A stretch of 64,000 nucleotides of DNA from Thioclava nitratireducens (lineage in GTDB: Bacteria > Pseudomonadota > Alphaproteobacteria > Rhodobacterales > Rhodobacteraceae). The stretch lies in the NCBI RefSeq assembly GCF_001940525.2, contig NZ_CP019437.1, forward strand, positions 3,087,501-3,151,500, read 5' to 3'. The translations under genes were made by a program, and so were the position numbers. The notes beneath the pieces were generated by a model. That model was not told the DNA's origin, ran no database searches, and saw only the letters and a program-made list of their open reading frames with translations. Positions 1-10,085 of this stretch are shown here, one piece after another (position 1 is the stretch's first letter; every line of letters starts with the position of its first letter).

Positions 1-90
1 GGCCCTGCGCCCACGAAATCCGACCTCGACGCGCTCAAGACCAAAATTCACGGGCTGGGCTACCCCGACGCCTATCCCGTCTCGAAATAG
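1..90 (+). CDS. 3' end of a probable SPOR-domain protein (partial)
   Basis: The frame is open at the left window edge and ends with TAG at 88-90, leaving the last 29 residues. The tail (SDLDALKTKIHGLGYPDAYP, then VSK) resembles the end of a SPOR (peptidoglycan-binding) repeat, in which a helix is followed by a final strand. It lies 15 bp before a D-Ala-D-Ala carboxypeptidase gene on the same strand; an RlpA- or SPOR-type envelope protein there would make sense and I recall this order from Rhodobacterales. Too little is visible for a firm family call. Confidence 0.5.
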   Translation, partial: GPAPTKSDLDALKTKIHGLGYPDAYPVSK

Positions 91-105
91 GACTACGCAG
101 AAGAT

Positions 106-1281
106 ATGACCTTCATTCGCCTGATCGCCGCCACACTTGCAGCCTGCCTGTTCGCCCTGCCCGCCGCCGCTTTCGACACCAAGGCTCATGCCGCTTGGGT
201 CTATGACCTCTCGACCAAGACCGTCTTGATGGCGAAGAACGCGGATATCCCGCTGCCGCCGGCCTCGATGTCGAAACTGATGACGCTCGATCTGCTGTTC
301 GAGGCGCTGGAAGACGGTCGGGTGACGATGGACACGACCTTCCCGGTGTCCGAGCATGCGCAATCGATGGGCGGCTCGACGATGTTCCTCAACACGACCG
401 ACCGCCCCACCGTGCGCGACCTGATCCAGGGCATCATCATCAACTCGGGCAACGACGCCTGCGTCGTGGTGGCCGAGGGGCTGGCGGGCTCGGAGTCCTC
501 CTTCGCCGATCTGATGACCAAGCGCGCGCATGAACTGGGCATGAAGAACTCGATGTTCGCCAACTCGAATGGCTGGCCCGACCCCGGTCAGCGCATGTCG
601 GTCCACGATCTCGGGATCGTCGCAAGCCGGATCATCACCCATTTCCCGCAATATTATCACTTCTTCAGCGAGACCCATTTCAACTACAAGGATCGCGCCC
701 CGGCCAATGCCGAGAACCGCAATCCGCTTCTGGACATCCGCGCCGCCGACTGGAAGGCCGACGGCATGAAGACCGGTCACACGCAGGAAGCGGGCTACGG
801 CCTCGTGGGCTCCGCCGTGATGGGCGAGCGTCGCATCGTCTTCGTCCTCGCGGGCATGGATTCCGAACAGGCACGTCGCTCGGAAGGCGAAGCGGTCGCG
901 AACTGGGCCTTCCGTCAGTTCGTGATGAAGGATGTTGCCAAAGCGGGCACCAAGCTCGCAGAAGCGCCGGTGTGGCTGGGCGGGAAGTCGACCGTCGGTC
1001 TCGCGCCGAAAACCGATCTGTCGCTGCTGATCCCCGCCGGCGCGAAGGACAAGGTCAGCGCCGAGGCCGTGTTCAAAGGCCCGCTGCAGGCGCCGATCAA
1101 GCAGGGTCAGGAGGTCGGCAAGCTGGTGATCACCGTGCCCGGCCTCGACAATGCCAACGAAATCCCGCTGGTCGCCACCGAGGACGTCAAGAAGGGCGGC
1201 TTCGTCGTGCGCGTGAAAGCGGCTCTGGCGCGGCTCTCGGGCAAGGCGTTCGAAGCGGCGATGGAACGGGTGAACAGCTAA
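106..1281 (+). CDS. dacC: D-alanyl-D-alanine carboxypeptidase (PBP5/6 family, peptidase S11)
   Basis: This 391-residue periplasmic enzyme would remove the terminal D-Ala from peptidoglycan pentapeptides. A signal peptide (residues 1-22, ending ALPAAA) is followed by the three penicillin-binding motifs: SMSK (Ser54 nucleophile, Lys57), SGN (114-116) and KTG (222-224). The region after about residue 275 fits the all-beta C-terminal PBP5 domain, and the last residues (ARLSGKAFEAAMERVNS) look like the amphipathic membrane-anchoring helix of this family. tmk follows 6 bp later, so the two are probably co-transcribed. Family assignment is sure; the choice between dacA, dacC and dacD is by convention. 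Confidence 0.93.
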   Translation: MTFIRLIAATLAACLFALPAAAFDTKAHAAWVYDLSTKTVLMAKNADIPLPPASMSKLMTLDLLFEALEDGRVTMDTTFPVSEHAQSMGGSTMFLNTTDRPTVRDLIQGIIINSGNDACVVVAEGLAGSESSFADLMTKRAHELGMKNSMFANSNGWPDPGQRMSVHDLGIVASRIITHFPQYYHFFSETHFNYKDRAPANAENRNPLLDIRAADWKADGMKTGHTQEAGYGLVGSAVMGERRIVFVLAGMDSEQARRSEGEAVANWAFRQFVMKDVAKAGTKLAEAPVWLGGKSTVGLAPKTDLSLLIPAGAKDKVSAEAVFKGPLQAPIKQGQEVGKLVITVPGLDNANEIPLVATEDVKKGGFVVRVKAALARLSGKAFEAAMERVNS

Positions 1282-1287
1282 ACGCGC

Positions 1288-1902
1288 ATGTTCATCAGCT
1301 TCGAGGGGATCGACGGATCGGGTAAATCCACACAGGCGCGGATGCTGGCCGAAACCCTGCGAGCTGCGGGGCGCGAAGTCGTTCTGACCCGCGAACCCGG
1401 CGGCTCCCCGGGGGCCGAGGAAATCCGTCGGCTGGTGCTTGAGGGTGATCCCGACCGCTGGTCGGCCGAGACCGAGATCCTTCTGTTCACTGCCGCGCGC
1501 CGCGACCATCTGGAGCGCGTGATCGAACCGGCACTGACCGCCGGAAAGGTCGTGATCTGCGACCGCTTCGCAGATTCGACCCGGATGTATCAGGGCCTCT
1601 CGCGCGGCGATCTGCGCGCGGTCGTCGATCAGCTGCACGCCCTGATGATCGGGCGCGAGCCGGACCTGACCGTGCTGATCGACATCGACCCCGCCACCGG
1701 CCTCGCCCGCGCCAAGGGGCGCCAGGGCACCGAAGAACGTTTCGAGGATTTCGGGGTCGGCTTGCAGGAAAAGATGCGCGCGGGGTTCCTGTCTCTGGCC
1801 GAGGAATTCGCGGAGCGCTTCCGCGTGATCGACGGTGCGCGAGAGGCGGATGAAATTGCCGCCGATGTGCTGAGCGCCGTGCAGGCGGAACTGCACAACT
1901 AG
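1288..1902 (+). CDS. tmk: Thymidylate kinase (dTMP kinase)
   Basis: It phosphorylates dTMP to dTDP for DNA synthesis. The 204 residues match the usual length. The P-loop GIDGSGKST is at residues 7-15, the dTMP-binding REPGGS at 35-40, the DRF(A)DST motif at about 92-98, and a LID region with GRQGTEERFE follows at about 148-157. It lies 6 bp after the carboxypeptidase gene and about 110 bp before holB, an order common in alphaproteobacteria. Confidence 0.96.
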   Translation: MFISFEGIDGSGKSTQARMLAETLRAAGREVVLTREPGGSPGAEEIRRLVLEGDPDRWSAETEILLFTAARRDHLERVIEPALTAGKVVICDRFADSTRMYQGLSRGDLRAVVDQLHALMIGREPDLTVLIDIDPATGLARAKGRQGTEERFEDFGVGLQEKMRAGFLSLAEEFAERFRVIDGAREADEIAADVLSAVQAELHN

Positions 1903-2013
1903 GGGCCGAGAGGGTGCGACCCGGGGCTGCTCGCCCCGCGCCGATAGCCGAGCCCCGAGCCTTACGCGAAAACCCCGCTGGAAACCGCCCGCGCGCGCAT
2001 TTAGAGTGCCGCC

Positions 2014-3138
2014 ATGAGCCTCGCCGATCTCCCCGATCCGACCCTTGCGCCCGGTGCGCGACACCCGCGCGACACGCCGCGTCTGGTGGGTCAGGCGCGG
2101 GCCGAAGAGGGCTTTCTCGACGCGTACAACATGGGACGGCTGCATCACGGCTGGCTGCTGACCGGACCGCGCGGCGTGGGCAAGGCGACGCTGGCATGGC
2201 GGATCACCCGCTTTCTGATGACCCAACCCGAAGAGGATGGGCCGGGCCTGTTCGGCGAACCGGAACGCCCCACCAGCCTCGAGCCCGATCCGAACCACCC
2301 GGCGCTCAGTCGTATCCACGCCGGATCGGAGCCCGGTATCTTTGTGCTCAAACGCGGGCCCAACGCCACCGAATCCGCGCTGTCGCAGGACATCCGTGTC
2401 GACGAGGTGCGCAAGCTGCGCTCCTTCCTGCATCTGTCTGCCGCCGAGGGCGGGCGACGCGTGGTGATCGTCGATGCTGCCGACGAGATGAACACGCAGG
2501 CCGCTAACGCGCTCCTGAAACTACTCGAAGAGCCGCCGCCGCGGGTGACCTTCCTGTTGATCGCGCATCAGCCGGCGCGGCTGCTGCCAACGATCCGCTC
2601 CCGCTGTCGCGAATTGCGGCTGGGCACGCTCTCGGCCGAGCAGATGGAAGCCGCGATTGCCGCCGCCGAGGAAGATGGCGAGCCACCGGACCTCGACCAC
2701 CACGCGCTGGCCGCGCTCTCGGGCGGCTCCGTCGGCGCCGCGATCCGGCTGATCAATCAGGACGGCATGACGACCTACGCCAAGCTCGTCGACCTGATGG
2801 GCACCCTTCCCCGGCTCGACCGTCTGGGCGCGCTGGCGCTGGCCGAAAGCTGCGTGGGCAAGGCGAACGAGAACCGCTTCATCCTCGTGCTCAACCTGAT
2901 CGACCTCTTTCTCTCGCGTGCCGCGCGCGCGGGCGTGATGGGACCGCCCCACCCCGAGGCCGCCCCCGGCGAGGCACAGCTTCTCGCACGATTGTCGCCC
3001 GACGATCAGGCAGCGATGAAATGGGCCGCCCTTCATCAGAGCATGGGCGCACGCGCCGCCCACGGCCGGGCGGTCAACCTTGACCCTGCCGCGCTCGTGA
3101 TGGATATCGTCTTGGAGATCACAGCCGCCGCCTCCTGA
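2014..3138 (+). CDS. holB: DNA polymerase III subunit delta'
   Basis: Clamp-loader subunit of the replicative polymerase, 374 residues. A Walker A motif (GPRGVGKA, about 51-58) lies in an AAA+ fold, followed by a DEMNTQAANALLKLLEEPP segment and an SRC motif (TIRSRCR) typical of the delta'/DnaX family. The four zinc-binding cysteines of DnaX are absent between the Walker A motif and the SRC motif, consistent with alphaproteobacterial delta'. The 111-bp gap before it holds a GGGGC/GCCCC hairpin but no gene; tatD follows 22 bp later. Confidence 0.93.
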   Translation: MSLADLPDPTLAPGARHPRDTPRLVGQARAEEGFLDAYNMGRLHHGWLLTGPRGVGKATLAWRITRFLMTQPEEDGPGLFGEPERPTSLEPDPNHPALSRIHAGSEPGIFVLKRGPNATESALSQDIRVDEVRKLRSFLHLSAAEGGRRVVIVDAADEMNTQAANALLKLLEEPPPRVTFLLIAHQPARLLPTIRSRCRELRLGTLSAEQMEAAIAAAEEDGEPPDLDHHALAALSGGSVGAAIRLINQDGMTTYAKLVDLMGTLPRLDRLGALALAESCVGKANENRFILVLNLIDLFLSRAARAGVMGPPHPEAAPGEAQLLARLSPDDQAAMKWAALHQSMGARAAHGRAVNLDPAALVMDIVLEITAAAS

Positions 3139-3160
3139 TGCGGCGCGAAAGGAGCCGATT

Positions 3161-3979
3161 TTGACCCTCCCGCCCGAGATCACAGACAGCCATTGCCATC
3201 TCGATTTCCCCGATTTCGACGGTGAGCGCGATGACATCATCGCCCGCGCGAACGCCGCCGGCGTGACCCGGATGGTGACGATCTGCACCAAGCTGAAGAA
3301 CGAGCCCTCCGTGCGCTCCATCGCCGAGGCGCATAAGGGCGTCTTCTACGCCGCGGGCACCCACCCGATGAGCGTGGCCGAAGAACCGATGGCAACCGTG
3401 AACGAGTTGGTGGCGCTGGCGAAGCACCCGAAATTCGTGGGTATCGGCGAGACCGGGCTCGACTATCACTACACCGCCGAGAGTGCCGAGGTGCAGAAAA
3501 CCTCCCTGCGCCTGCATATCGAAGCCGCGCAGGAAACCGGCCTGCCGCTGATCATCCATTCGCGCGACGCCGATGAGGACATGGAAGCGATCCTGACCGA
3601 GGGGATGAAGGCCAAGCCCTATTCCTGTGTCATGCATTGCTATTCGTCGGGGCCGCGCCTCGCGCAGGTCTCTGTCGATCTGGGCTTCTATCTCTCGATG
3701 TCCGGCATCGCGACTTTCCCGAAAAGCCAGGAAGTGCGCGACATCTTCGCCGCCGCGCCGCTCGACCGGATCCTCGTGGAAACCGATAGCCCCTATCTCG
3801 CGCCGCCGCCCTATCGCGGCAAGCGCAACGAGCCCGCCTATACCGCCCACACCGCCAAGGTCGGCGCCGATGTATTCGGCCTGCCGCTGGAGGAATTCGC
3901 CGCCGCGACGCAGGCCAATTTCGACCGTTTGTTCTGGAAAGCCGCCGAACATGGCGAACGCGGGAGCGTCGCTGCATGA
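3161..3979 (+). CDS. TatD family metal-dependent hydrolase (probable 3'-5' DNase)
   Basis: A TIM-barrel amidohydrolase of the TatD/YcfH family, 272 residues. Metal ligands are in place: DSHCHLD (His11, His13), GIGETGLDYHY, IIHSRDADED, HCYSSG and ETDSPYLAP with the trailing YRGKRNEP. The start is a TTG placed after the strong site AAAGGAG; no in-frame ATG fits the conserved N terminus. Its stop overlaps the ATG of the next gene by 4 bp (ATGA), which implies translational coupling. TatD proteins are DNases involved in DNA repair or turnover; the exact substrate is not visible here. Confidence 0.92.
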   Translation: MTLPPEITDSHCHLDFPDFDGERDDIIARANAAGVTRMVTICTKLKNEPSVRSIAEAHKGVFYAAGTHPMSVAEEPMATVNELVALAKHPKFVGIGETGLDYHYTAESAEVQKTSLRLHIEAAQETGLPLIIHSRDADEDMEAILTEGMKAKPYSCVMHCYSSGPRLAQVSVDLGFYLSMSGIATFPKSQEVRDIFAAAPLDRILVETDSPYLAPPPYRGKRNEPAYTAHTAKVGADVFGLPLEEFAAATQANFDRLFWKAAEHGERGSVAA

Positions 3980-4777
3980 GCCGGATGCGCTTCACGATCC
4001 TCGGCTGTGGCTCCTCGGGGGCGTGCCGCGCCTTGGCAACAACTGGGGCGAGTGCGACCCGGCGAACCCGAAGAACCACCGGCTGCGCTGTTCGATGCTG
4101 GTGGAGCGCGTGTCGCAATCGGGCACGACGCGGGTTCTGATCGACACCACGCCCGACATGCGCCAGCAGCTTCTGACCGCGGGCGTGGGCGAGCTGGACG
4201 CGGTGGTCTACACCCATAGCCATGCCGATCACGTCCACGGGCTCGACGATCTGCGCCAGATCGTCTTCAACATGCGCACCCGCCTGCCCGTCTGGGCCGA
4301 TTCCGATACCGAGACCGCGCTTCTGGACCGCTTCGCCTATGCCTTCGTTCAGCCCTCGGACAGCAATTACAAACCAATCTGCGAGTTGAAATCGATCCAT
4401 CGCGAGCGGCCTTTCCAGGTCACCGGCGCGGGCGGCTCGATCGAATTTCAGCCCTTCCGGGTCGAGCATGGCAATATCGACGCGCTCGGCTTCCGGATCG
4501 GCGGGCTGGCCTATCTGCCCGACGTCTCGGACATCCCGAAGAGGCTTGGAAACATCTCGACGGTCTGGATTGCTGGGTGCTCGACGCGCTGCGCCGCAAG
4601 CCGCATCCGACGCACGCCCATCTGGCCCGCGCGCTGGAATGGATCGAACGCGCCCAACCCGCAAGCGCGGTGCTCACCAACATGCATATCGACCTCGACC
4701 ACGATGCGGTCGCCAACGAGACGCCCGATCACATCCGCCCTGCCCATGACGGAATGGTTCTGGATTTCGGTCTCTAA
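3976..4777 (+). pseudogene. MBL-fold metallohydrolase (PhnP-like), broken by two single-base deletions
   Basis: The protein begins MSRMRFTILGCGSSGG at 3976, overlapping the tatD stop. At 4017-4021 the sequence has five G where TCG-GGG-GGC (six G) is needed to read SGGVPRLGNNWGECD, so reading moves to a second frame. That frame runs through the metal motif THSHADH (HxHxDH) to PDVSDIP. Near 4536-4540 one more base is missing (CCGAAG where CCGGAAG would restore EEAWKHLDGLD), and the C terminus up to VLDFGL ends with TAA at 4775-4777 in the third frame. Both indels are one-base losses, so they do not compensate. With both bases restored the protein would be about 267 residues, normal for this family. 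It is either a recent pseudogene or two sequencing errors. Confidence 0.88.
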
Positions 4778-5724
4778 TGAGCGTCCTGATCAACGTCATC
4801 CTGCCGGTCTTCCTCGTGATCGGCTTCGGCTATGTCGTGGCCTTGCGCGGGCTGTTCTCCGAGGGCGCGGTCGACGGGCTGATGCGTTTCGCGCAGAATT
4901 TCGCGGTGCCCGTGCTTCTGGCGCGCTCGATCGCGAATCTGGACCTGACGCAGAGCTATAACTGGTCGATGATGGCCGCCTTCTACGCGGGGGCGCTGAT
5001 CTCTTTCGCGATCGGCATCGCCGGCGCGCGCGCGATGGGCCGCAACGGCCCCGAAAGCGTCGCCATCGGCTTCGCCTGCCTGTTCTCGAATTCTCTGCTG
5101 CTGGGCGTCCCGATCACCGAGCGCGCCTATGGTACCGATGCGCTGTCGGGCAACTTCGCTATCATCTCGGTCCATTCGCCCTTCCTCTACACGATCGGCA
5201 TCCTCGCCATGGAGATGGTGCGGTCGTCCGGCACCGGCACGTCGCTCGGGCGCGTCGGCCTCAACGCGCTGATCGGGGTGATCCGGACGCCGCTGGTGAT
5301 CGGCATCCTGACGGGCTTCGTGATCAAGATACTCACCACATTGACCGGTCAGCCCCTGCCCCATCCTCTGATGGAGGCGATGAACATGATGGCCCGCGCG
5401 GCCCTGCCAGCGGCCTTGTTCGGGCTGGGCGGCGTGCTCTATCGCTACCGCCCAGAAGGCGACGCGAAAGCCATCGCGATGATCACCGGCCTGTCGCTGG
5501 GTCTGCATCCGGCGATCACCTACGGCCTTGCGCATTTCGGCTTCGGCGTCGACACCGCGTCGCTTCGCTCGGCCACGCTGACAGCGGCGATGGCACCCGG
5601 TGTGAACGCCTATCTCTTCGCGAATATCTACGGGGTAGCGCGCAGAGTCGCGGCCTCGGCCGTGCTGATCGCGACGGCATTGTCGATCCTGACGATCTGG
5701 GGATGGCTCGCGATCCTGCCGTGA
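4777..5724 (+). CDS. AEC family transporter (auxin efflux carrier-like)
   Basis: A 315-residue inner-membrane protein with about ten hydrophobic segments arranged as two repeats, beginning VILPVFLVIGFGYVVALRGL, the typical opening of the AEC/malonate-permease family. Members export or import organic acids; no substrate can be deduced. Its ATG overlaps the TAA of the broken MBL gene by one base (TAATG), so it sits at the end of the dacC-tmk-holB-tatD run. A composite hairpin repeat lies just downstream. Confidence 0.88.
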   Translation: MSVLINVILPVFLVIGFGYVVALRGLFSEGAVDGLMRFAQNFAVPVLLARSIANLDLTQSYNWSMMAAFYAGALISFAIGIAGARAMGRNGPESVAIGFACLFSNSLLLGVPITERAYGTDALSGNFAIISVHSPFLYTIGILAMEMVRSSGTGTSLGRVGLNALIGVIRTPLVIGILTGFVIKILTTLTGQPLPHPLMEAMNMMARAALPAALFGLGGVLYRYRPEGDAKAIAMITGLSLGLHPAITYGLAHFGFGVDTASLRSATLTAAMAPGVNAYLFANIYGVARRVAASAVLIATALSILTIWGWLAILP

Positions 5725-5744
5725 GATTTAGGCCGACGCAATAC

Positions 5745-5804
5745 AGGGGCTCTGCCCCTCTGGCCTACGGCCATTCACCCCGGGATATTTTCGCCAAGAA
5801 GAAG
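5745..5804 (+). repeat. Composite 3'-end repeat, copy 1 (hairpin + CGGGATATTT-N10-GAAG)
   Basis: The hairpin AGGGGC-tct-GCCCCT (5745-5759) is followed by CGGGATATTT (5781-5790), ten bases, and GAAG (5801-5804). The GAAG end lies 6 bp from the stop codon of irr, which is on the opposite strand; the hairpin end lies 20 bp after the AEC transporter stop. Four further copies occur in this window. Confidence 0.75.
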
Positions 5805-5810
5805 CGGCAA

Positions 5811-6236
5811 TCAGGCCTTGCGGACGCGGATCACGACGTCGACGCGGGTAATCTCGGCGCCTTCCGGGGCTTGCGGGATCGAGGCGAGTTTCAGTTCCTC
5901 GGCCGGCGCATCCGACAGGCGATTGTCGTCTTCCCAGAAGAAATGCGGGTGATCGTCCATGCGCGTATCGAAATAGCTGCGTGCGCCATCGACAGTGATC
6001 TCATGCATCAGCCCGGCATCGCAAAACGCCTTGAGCGTGTTGTAGACGGTCGCGAGCGAGACCTTTTCGCCAGCGTCGCACGCGGCCGCGTAGAGGCTTT
6101 CGGCGGTGACGTGACGATTTTCCCCATCGCCCACGAGCAATGTGGCCAGCGCCAGTCGCTGACGGGTGGGACGCAGCCCGCCACGGGTCAGCCATTCCTG
6201 TCCGCGGCGCTGTTCGGTCGAATTCGTCACAGCCAT
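5811..6236 (-). CDS. irr: Iron response regulator Irr (Fur superfamily)
   Basis: A 141-residue Fur-like transcription factor. The winged helix holds the family signature RPTRQRLALATLL and VSLATVYNTLKAF, and the dimer domain has HPHFFWEDD, which replaces the usual Fur metal cysteines. Absence of CxxC motifs and the HPHF segment fit alphaproteobacterial Irr, which in rhizobia senses haem and iron status rather than free Fe(II). The ATG is chosen because GAGGAG lies 7 bp upstream. It is divergent from fabA, an arrangement I recall from Rhodobacter. Irr rather than PerR is likely but rests on motif recognition. Confidence 0.88.
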   Translation of the reverse strand: MAVTNSTEQRRGQEWLTRGGLRPTRQRLALATLLVGDGENRHVTAESLYAAACDAGEKVSLATVYNTLKAFCDAGLMHEITVDGARSYFDTRMDDHPHFFWEDDNRLSDAPAEELKLASIPQAPEGAEITRVDVVIRVRKA

Positions 6237-6255
6237 GTCATGTCTCCTCGCTACC

Positions 6256-6284
6256 TATATGAGACTTTTCCACTCAGGTTTCAA
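6256..6284 (-). promoter_or_regulatory. Candidate sigma-70 promoter of irr
   Basis: On the minus strand TTGAAA (6279-6284) is followed after exactly 17 bp by CATATA (6256-6261), about 20 bp before the irr start. The region is clearly more AT-rich than its surroundings. Spacing and hexamers fit a housekeeping promoter; no transcript evidence is available. Confidence 0.5.
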
Positions 6285-6399
6285 TGCAACCGCGCGAGCG
6301 CGGGCCCGAGCGCGCGACCGACGACCGTCGCCCTTGCGCCGCGCGGCCACGCGGTGATAGAGGGATGCAAAAGCACGCCAAAACCGGGAAGGAGCGCCG

Positions 6400-6909
6400 A
6401 TGGCTGGGTTTCCGACGAGCTTCGGGAAAGAAGATCTTCTGAAATGTGCACGCGGGGAGCTGTTCGGCCCCGGCAATGCGCAGCTACCGGCGCCGCCGAT
6501 GCTGATGATGGATCGCATCACCGATATCTCGGGCGATGGCGGCAAGCACGGCAAGGGTCACGTTGTCGCCGAGTTCGACATCACCCCGGACCTGTGGTTC
6601 TTCGAATGCCATTTCCCCGGCAATCCGATCATGCCGGGCTGCCTCGGCCTCGACGGGTTGTGGCAGCTGACCGGTTTCAACCTGGGGTGGCGTGGCTGGC
6701 AGGGTCGCGGCTATGCTCTGGGCGTGGGCGAAGTTAAGCTCACCGGCATGGTCCGCCCGGATCGTAAAATGCTGACCTACAAGGTCGATTTCACCAAGGC
6801 CGTTCAGACGCGTCGCTTGACCATGGGTGTCGCCGACGGGATCGTCGAGGCCGACGGTGACGTGATCTACGAGGTCAAGGACATGAAGGTCGCGCTCTCC
6901 GAGAGCTGA
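6400..6909 (+). CDS. fabA: 3-hydroxydecanoyl-ACP dehydratase/isomerase
   Basis: It dehydrates 3-hydroxydecanoyl-ACP and isomerises trans-2- to cis-3-decenoyl-ACP, the branch point for unsaturated fatty acids. The 169 residues contain the hot-dog fold active site with His71 ([15 protein letters not shown]) and Asp85 (LGLDGLWQL), equivalent to E. coli His70 and Asp84. The start has AAGGAGCGCCG immediately upstream. fabB follows 31 bp later and fabI after that, so the three are probably one operon, divergent from irr. Confidence 0.97.
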   Translation: MAGFPTSFGKEDLLKCARGELFGPGNAQLPAPPMLMMDRITDISGDGGKHGKGHVVAEFDITPDLWFFECHFPGNPIMPGCLGLDGLWQLTGFNLGWRGWQGRGYALGVGEVKLTGMVRPDRKMLTYKVDFTKAVQTRRLTMGVADGIVEADGDVIYEVKDMKVALSES

Positions 6910-6940
6910 CCCCCATAGAGAGATAAGACAGGAGGCCCGC

Positions 6941-8170
6941 ATGCGCCGCGTCGTCATCACCGGTTTGGGCATCGTCTCGCCCATCGGCAACAATGCCGAA
7001 GAAGTCACCGCCAGCCTGAAGGCCGGCAAATCCGGCATCGTATTCGCCGAGGATTATGCCGAGCGCGGCTTCCGCAGCCAGGTCAAAGGCCAGCCGAAGA
7101 TCACGCTCGAGGACCATATCGACAAGCGCAACCTGCGCTTCATGGGCCCGGGCGCGGCCTACAACTTCATCGCGATGGAGCAGGCTCTGGCCGATAGCGG
7201 CCTCGAAGAGAGCGACATCTCGAATCCGCGCAGCGGCCTGATCATGGGCTCGGGCGGTCCGTCCACCTCGAACTTCTTCGAGGCGCATCGCATCGTCATG
7301 GAGAAGGGCTCGCCCAAGCGGATGGGGCCGTTCATGGTGACCCGCTGCATGAGTTCGACGAACTCGGCCTGTCTGGCCACGCCGTTCAAGATCAAGGGCG
7401 TGAACTACTCGATCACCTCGGCCTGCTCGACCTCGGCGCATTGCATCGGCAACGGCACCGAGCTGATCCAGATGGGCAAGCAGGACATCGTCTTCGCCGG
7501 CGGCGGCGAGGAGTTGGACTGGACGCTGAGCTGTCTGTTCGACGCGATGGGTGCGATGTCGTCGAAATATAACGACACGCCCGAGCTGGCCTCGCGCGCC
7601 TTCGACGCGACCCGTGACGGCTTCGTCATCGCGGGTGGCGGAGGCGTCGTCGTGCTCGAAGAACTCGAGCACGCCAAGGCACGCGGCGCGAAGATCTACG
7701 CGGAAGTCACCGGCTACGGAGCGACTTCGGACGGCCACGACATGGTGGCCCCCTCGGGCGAAGGCGGCGAGCGCTCGATGAAGCTCGCGGTCGGCACCCT
7801 GCCCGAAGGCCGCAAGATTTCCTATATCAACGCCCACGGCACCTCGACGCCCGCAGGCGACGTGACCGAGGTGCAGGCCGTGCGCCGCGTCTTCGGCGAG
7901 GAAAACGTGCCGAAGATTTCTTCGACCAAATCGCTCACCGGGCACTCGCTCGGCGCGACCGGCGTGCATGAGGCGATCTATTCGCTGCTGATGATGGAAA
8001 ACAACTTCATCGCGGCCTCGGCCAACATCACCGAACTCGACCCGGCGATCAAAGCCGAAGAGATCGCGATGGAGCGGATCGACAATGTCGAGTTCGACTC
8101 GGTCCTTTCGAACAGCTTCGGTTTCGGCGGCACCAACGCGTCGCTCGTGATGAGCAAATATTTGGACTAA
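6941..8170 (+). CDS. fabB: 3-oxoacyl-ACP synthase I (beta-ketoacyl-ACP synthase I)
   Basis: This condensing enzyme elongates cis-3-decenoyl-ACP in the unsaturated fatty acid branch. It has 409 residues and the Cys-His-His triad of the KAS I/II class: Cys162 ([12 protein letters not shown]), His299 ([11 protein letters not shown]) and His335 ([11 protein letters not shown]). The C terminus has the glycine-rich [12 protein letters not shown]. Adjacency to fabA supports FabB rather than FabF. The site AGGAGG lies 5 bp before the ATG. Confidence 0.96.
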   Translation: MRRVVITGLGIVSPIGNNAEEVTASLKAGKSGIVFAEDYAERGFRSQVKGQPKITLEDHIDKRNLRFMGPGAAYNFIAMEQALADSGLEESDISNPRSGLIMGSGGPSTSNFFEAHRIVMEKGSPKRMGPFMVTRCMSSTNSACLATPFKIKGVNYSITSACSTSAHCIGNGTELIQMGKQDIVFAGGGEELDWTLSCLFDAMGAMSSKYNDTPELASRAFDATRDGFVIAGGGGVVVLEELEHAKARGAKIYAEVTGYGATSDGHDMVAPSGEGGERSMKLAVGTLPEGRKISYINAHGTSTPAGDVTEVQAVRRVFGEENVPKISSTKSLTGHSLGATGVHEAIYSLLMMENNFIAASANITELDPAIKAEEIAMERIDNVEFDSVLSNSFGFGGTNASLVMSKYLD

Positions 8171-8198
8171 CGAATTTATAACGGCGGCAGGGACGGGA

Positions 8199-8987
<789 letters not shown>

Positions 8988-9254
8988 GCTCAGCCAATCG
9001 CAAGCAGGGCGCGCGCCGGCCCGTGGGGTGGCGCGGCTCACGCTCTGTGCGGCAGCGCTTTATCCAAGCCACATACCTTGAACATGGCTGCGTTTCGCGC
9101 GGTTGGCCAAGGCGCCAGCCGGCGGGGACGGGCCGGCGAGCGCCCTGCGGCTTCGCCGCGTTCCGGGCGCAGTCTCGTGTTTGAAGCGGACCTCCCTCCC
9201 TTCCCCCATCCCCTGCCCCGCGCTAGGCTGCCGCGAGCACACAGGGAGGCGCGC
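8988..9254. other. Non-coding stretch between fabI and the ProC-like gene
   Basis: These 267 bp hold no convincing gene. An upstream in-frame extension of the ProC-like gene to 9078 exists but its residues (rich in Arg, Ala, Gly and Pro) look like chance reading, and the ATG at 9255 has a proper GGGAGG site. GC-rich inverted segments around 9117-9160 could form structure; I see no poly-T terminator after fabI. Confidence 0.6.
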
Positions 9255-10034
9255 ATGGCACTCGATTTCTCCATCGGCATCATCGGTTCGGGCATGCTCG
9301 GCGCGGCAATCGCGGAGGCGCTCTGGCGCGCGGAACCCAGGTCGCTTCTGATGGCCAACCGCTCCGGCACCGTGCCTGGCATTGACGGCTTCCCACCCCA
9401 GAACGTGCTGACCGATCCGCAGGCACTGGCAGAGGCTTGCGACGTGGTGATCCTCTGCGTGCCGCCCGCCGCCGCCCGAGACCTCAGGATCGATGCGAAA
9501 GACAAGCTGGTGATCTCCGTCATGGCGGGCGTGCCTTTGGCCGACCTCACCCGCATCAGCGCCAGCCCCCGCGTGATCCGCGCCATGTCGAGCCCCGCCG
9601 CCGCAAAGGGCCTCGCCTATAGCCCATGGTTCGCGAGCGATGCCGTGACCGAGGACGACCGCGCCCGCACTCGCGTCCTGTTTGAGGCCTGCGGGCAGAC
9701 GGATGAACTCACCGACGACGCCCAGATCGACCTCTTCACCGCGATGACCGGCCCGGTGCCGGGATTCGTCGCCGCCTGCGCGGCTGCGATGGCGCGTCAT
9801 GCCGAAGATCAGGGCGTCCCGCCCGAGATCGCAGACCGCGCGGTGCGCCAGCTATTTCTCTCGGCCGGAGAGATAATGGCCGAGGGTCCGCCCCCTCAGG
9901 CCCATGTTCAGGAGATGATCGACTACGCGGGCACGACCGCCAAGGGCCTCACCACGCTGCGCGACAATGGCTTTGCCGAGCGTCTCGCCGAAGGGCTCGT
10001 CGCCGCGACGCAAGCCTCGCGCGACATCTACTGA
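9255..10034 (+). CDS. Pyrroline-5-carboxylate reductase-like NAD(P)-binding protein
   Basis: A 259-residue protein starting with a Rossmann fold (IGIIGSGMLGAAIAEAL) and continuing with a helical C-terminal domain like that of ProC (EMIDYAGTTAKGL near the end). ProC reduces pyrroline-5-carboxylate to proline. The canonical ProC C-terminal motif is only partly recognisable, so this may be a paralogue with another imine or 3-keto substrate. The start is set at the ATG preceded by GGGAGGCGCGC. Confidence 0.78.
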   Translation: MALDFSIGIIGSGMLGAAIAEALWRAEPRSLLMANRSGTVPGIDGFPPQNVLTDPQALAEACDVVILCVPPAAARDLRIDAKDKLVISVMAGVPLADLTRISASPRVIRAMSSPAAAKGLAYSPWFASDAVTEDDRARTRVLFEACGQTDELTDDAQIDLFTAMTGPVPGFVAACAAAMARHAEDQGVPPEIADRAVRQLFLSAGEIMAEGPPPQAHVQEMIDYAGTTAKGLTTLRDNGFAERLAEGLVAATQASRDIY

Positions 10035-10085
10035 CCCTTGCACCCGGCCTCACCGACGCTAGGGTGAAGCTCGGGAGGAAATATC

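Noticed and set aside
8988..9077. Terminator after fabI
   Set aside because: GC-rich inverted segments occur but no T tract follows, so I do not call it.
9078..9254. N-terminal extension of the ProC-like protein
   Set aside because: The added 59 residues are low-complexity Arg/Ala/Gly/Pro, and the ATG at 9255 with GGGAGG gives the family N terminus.
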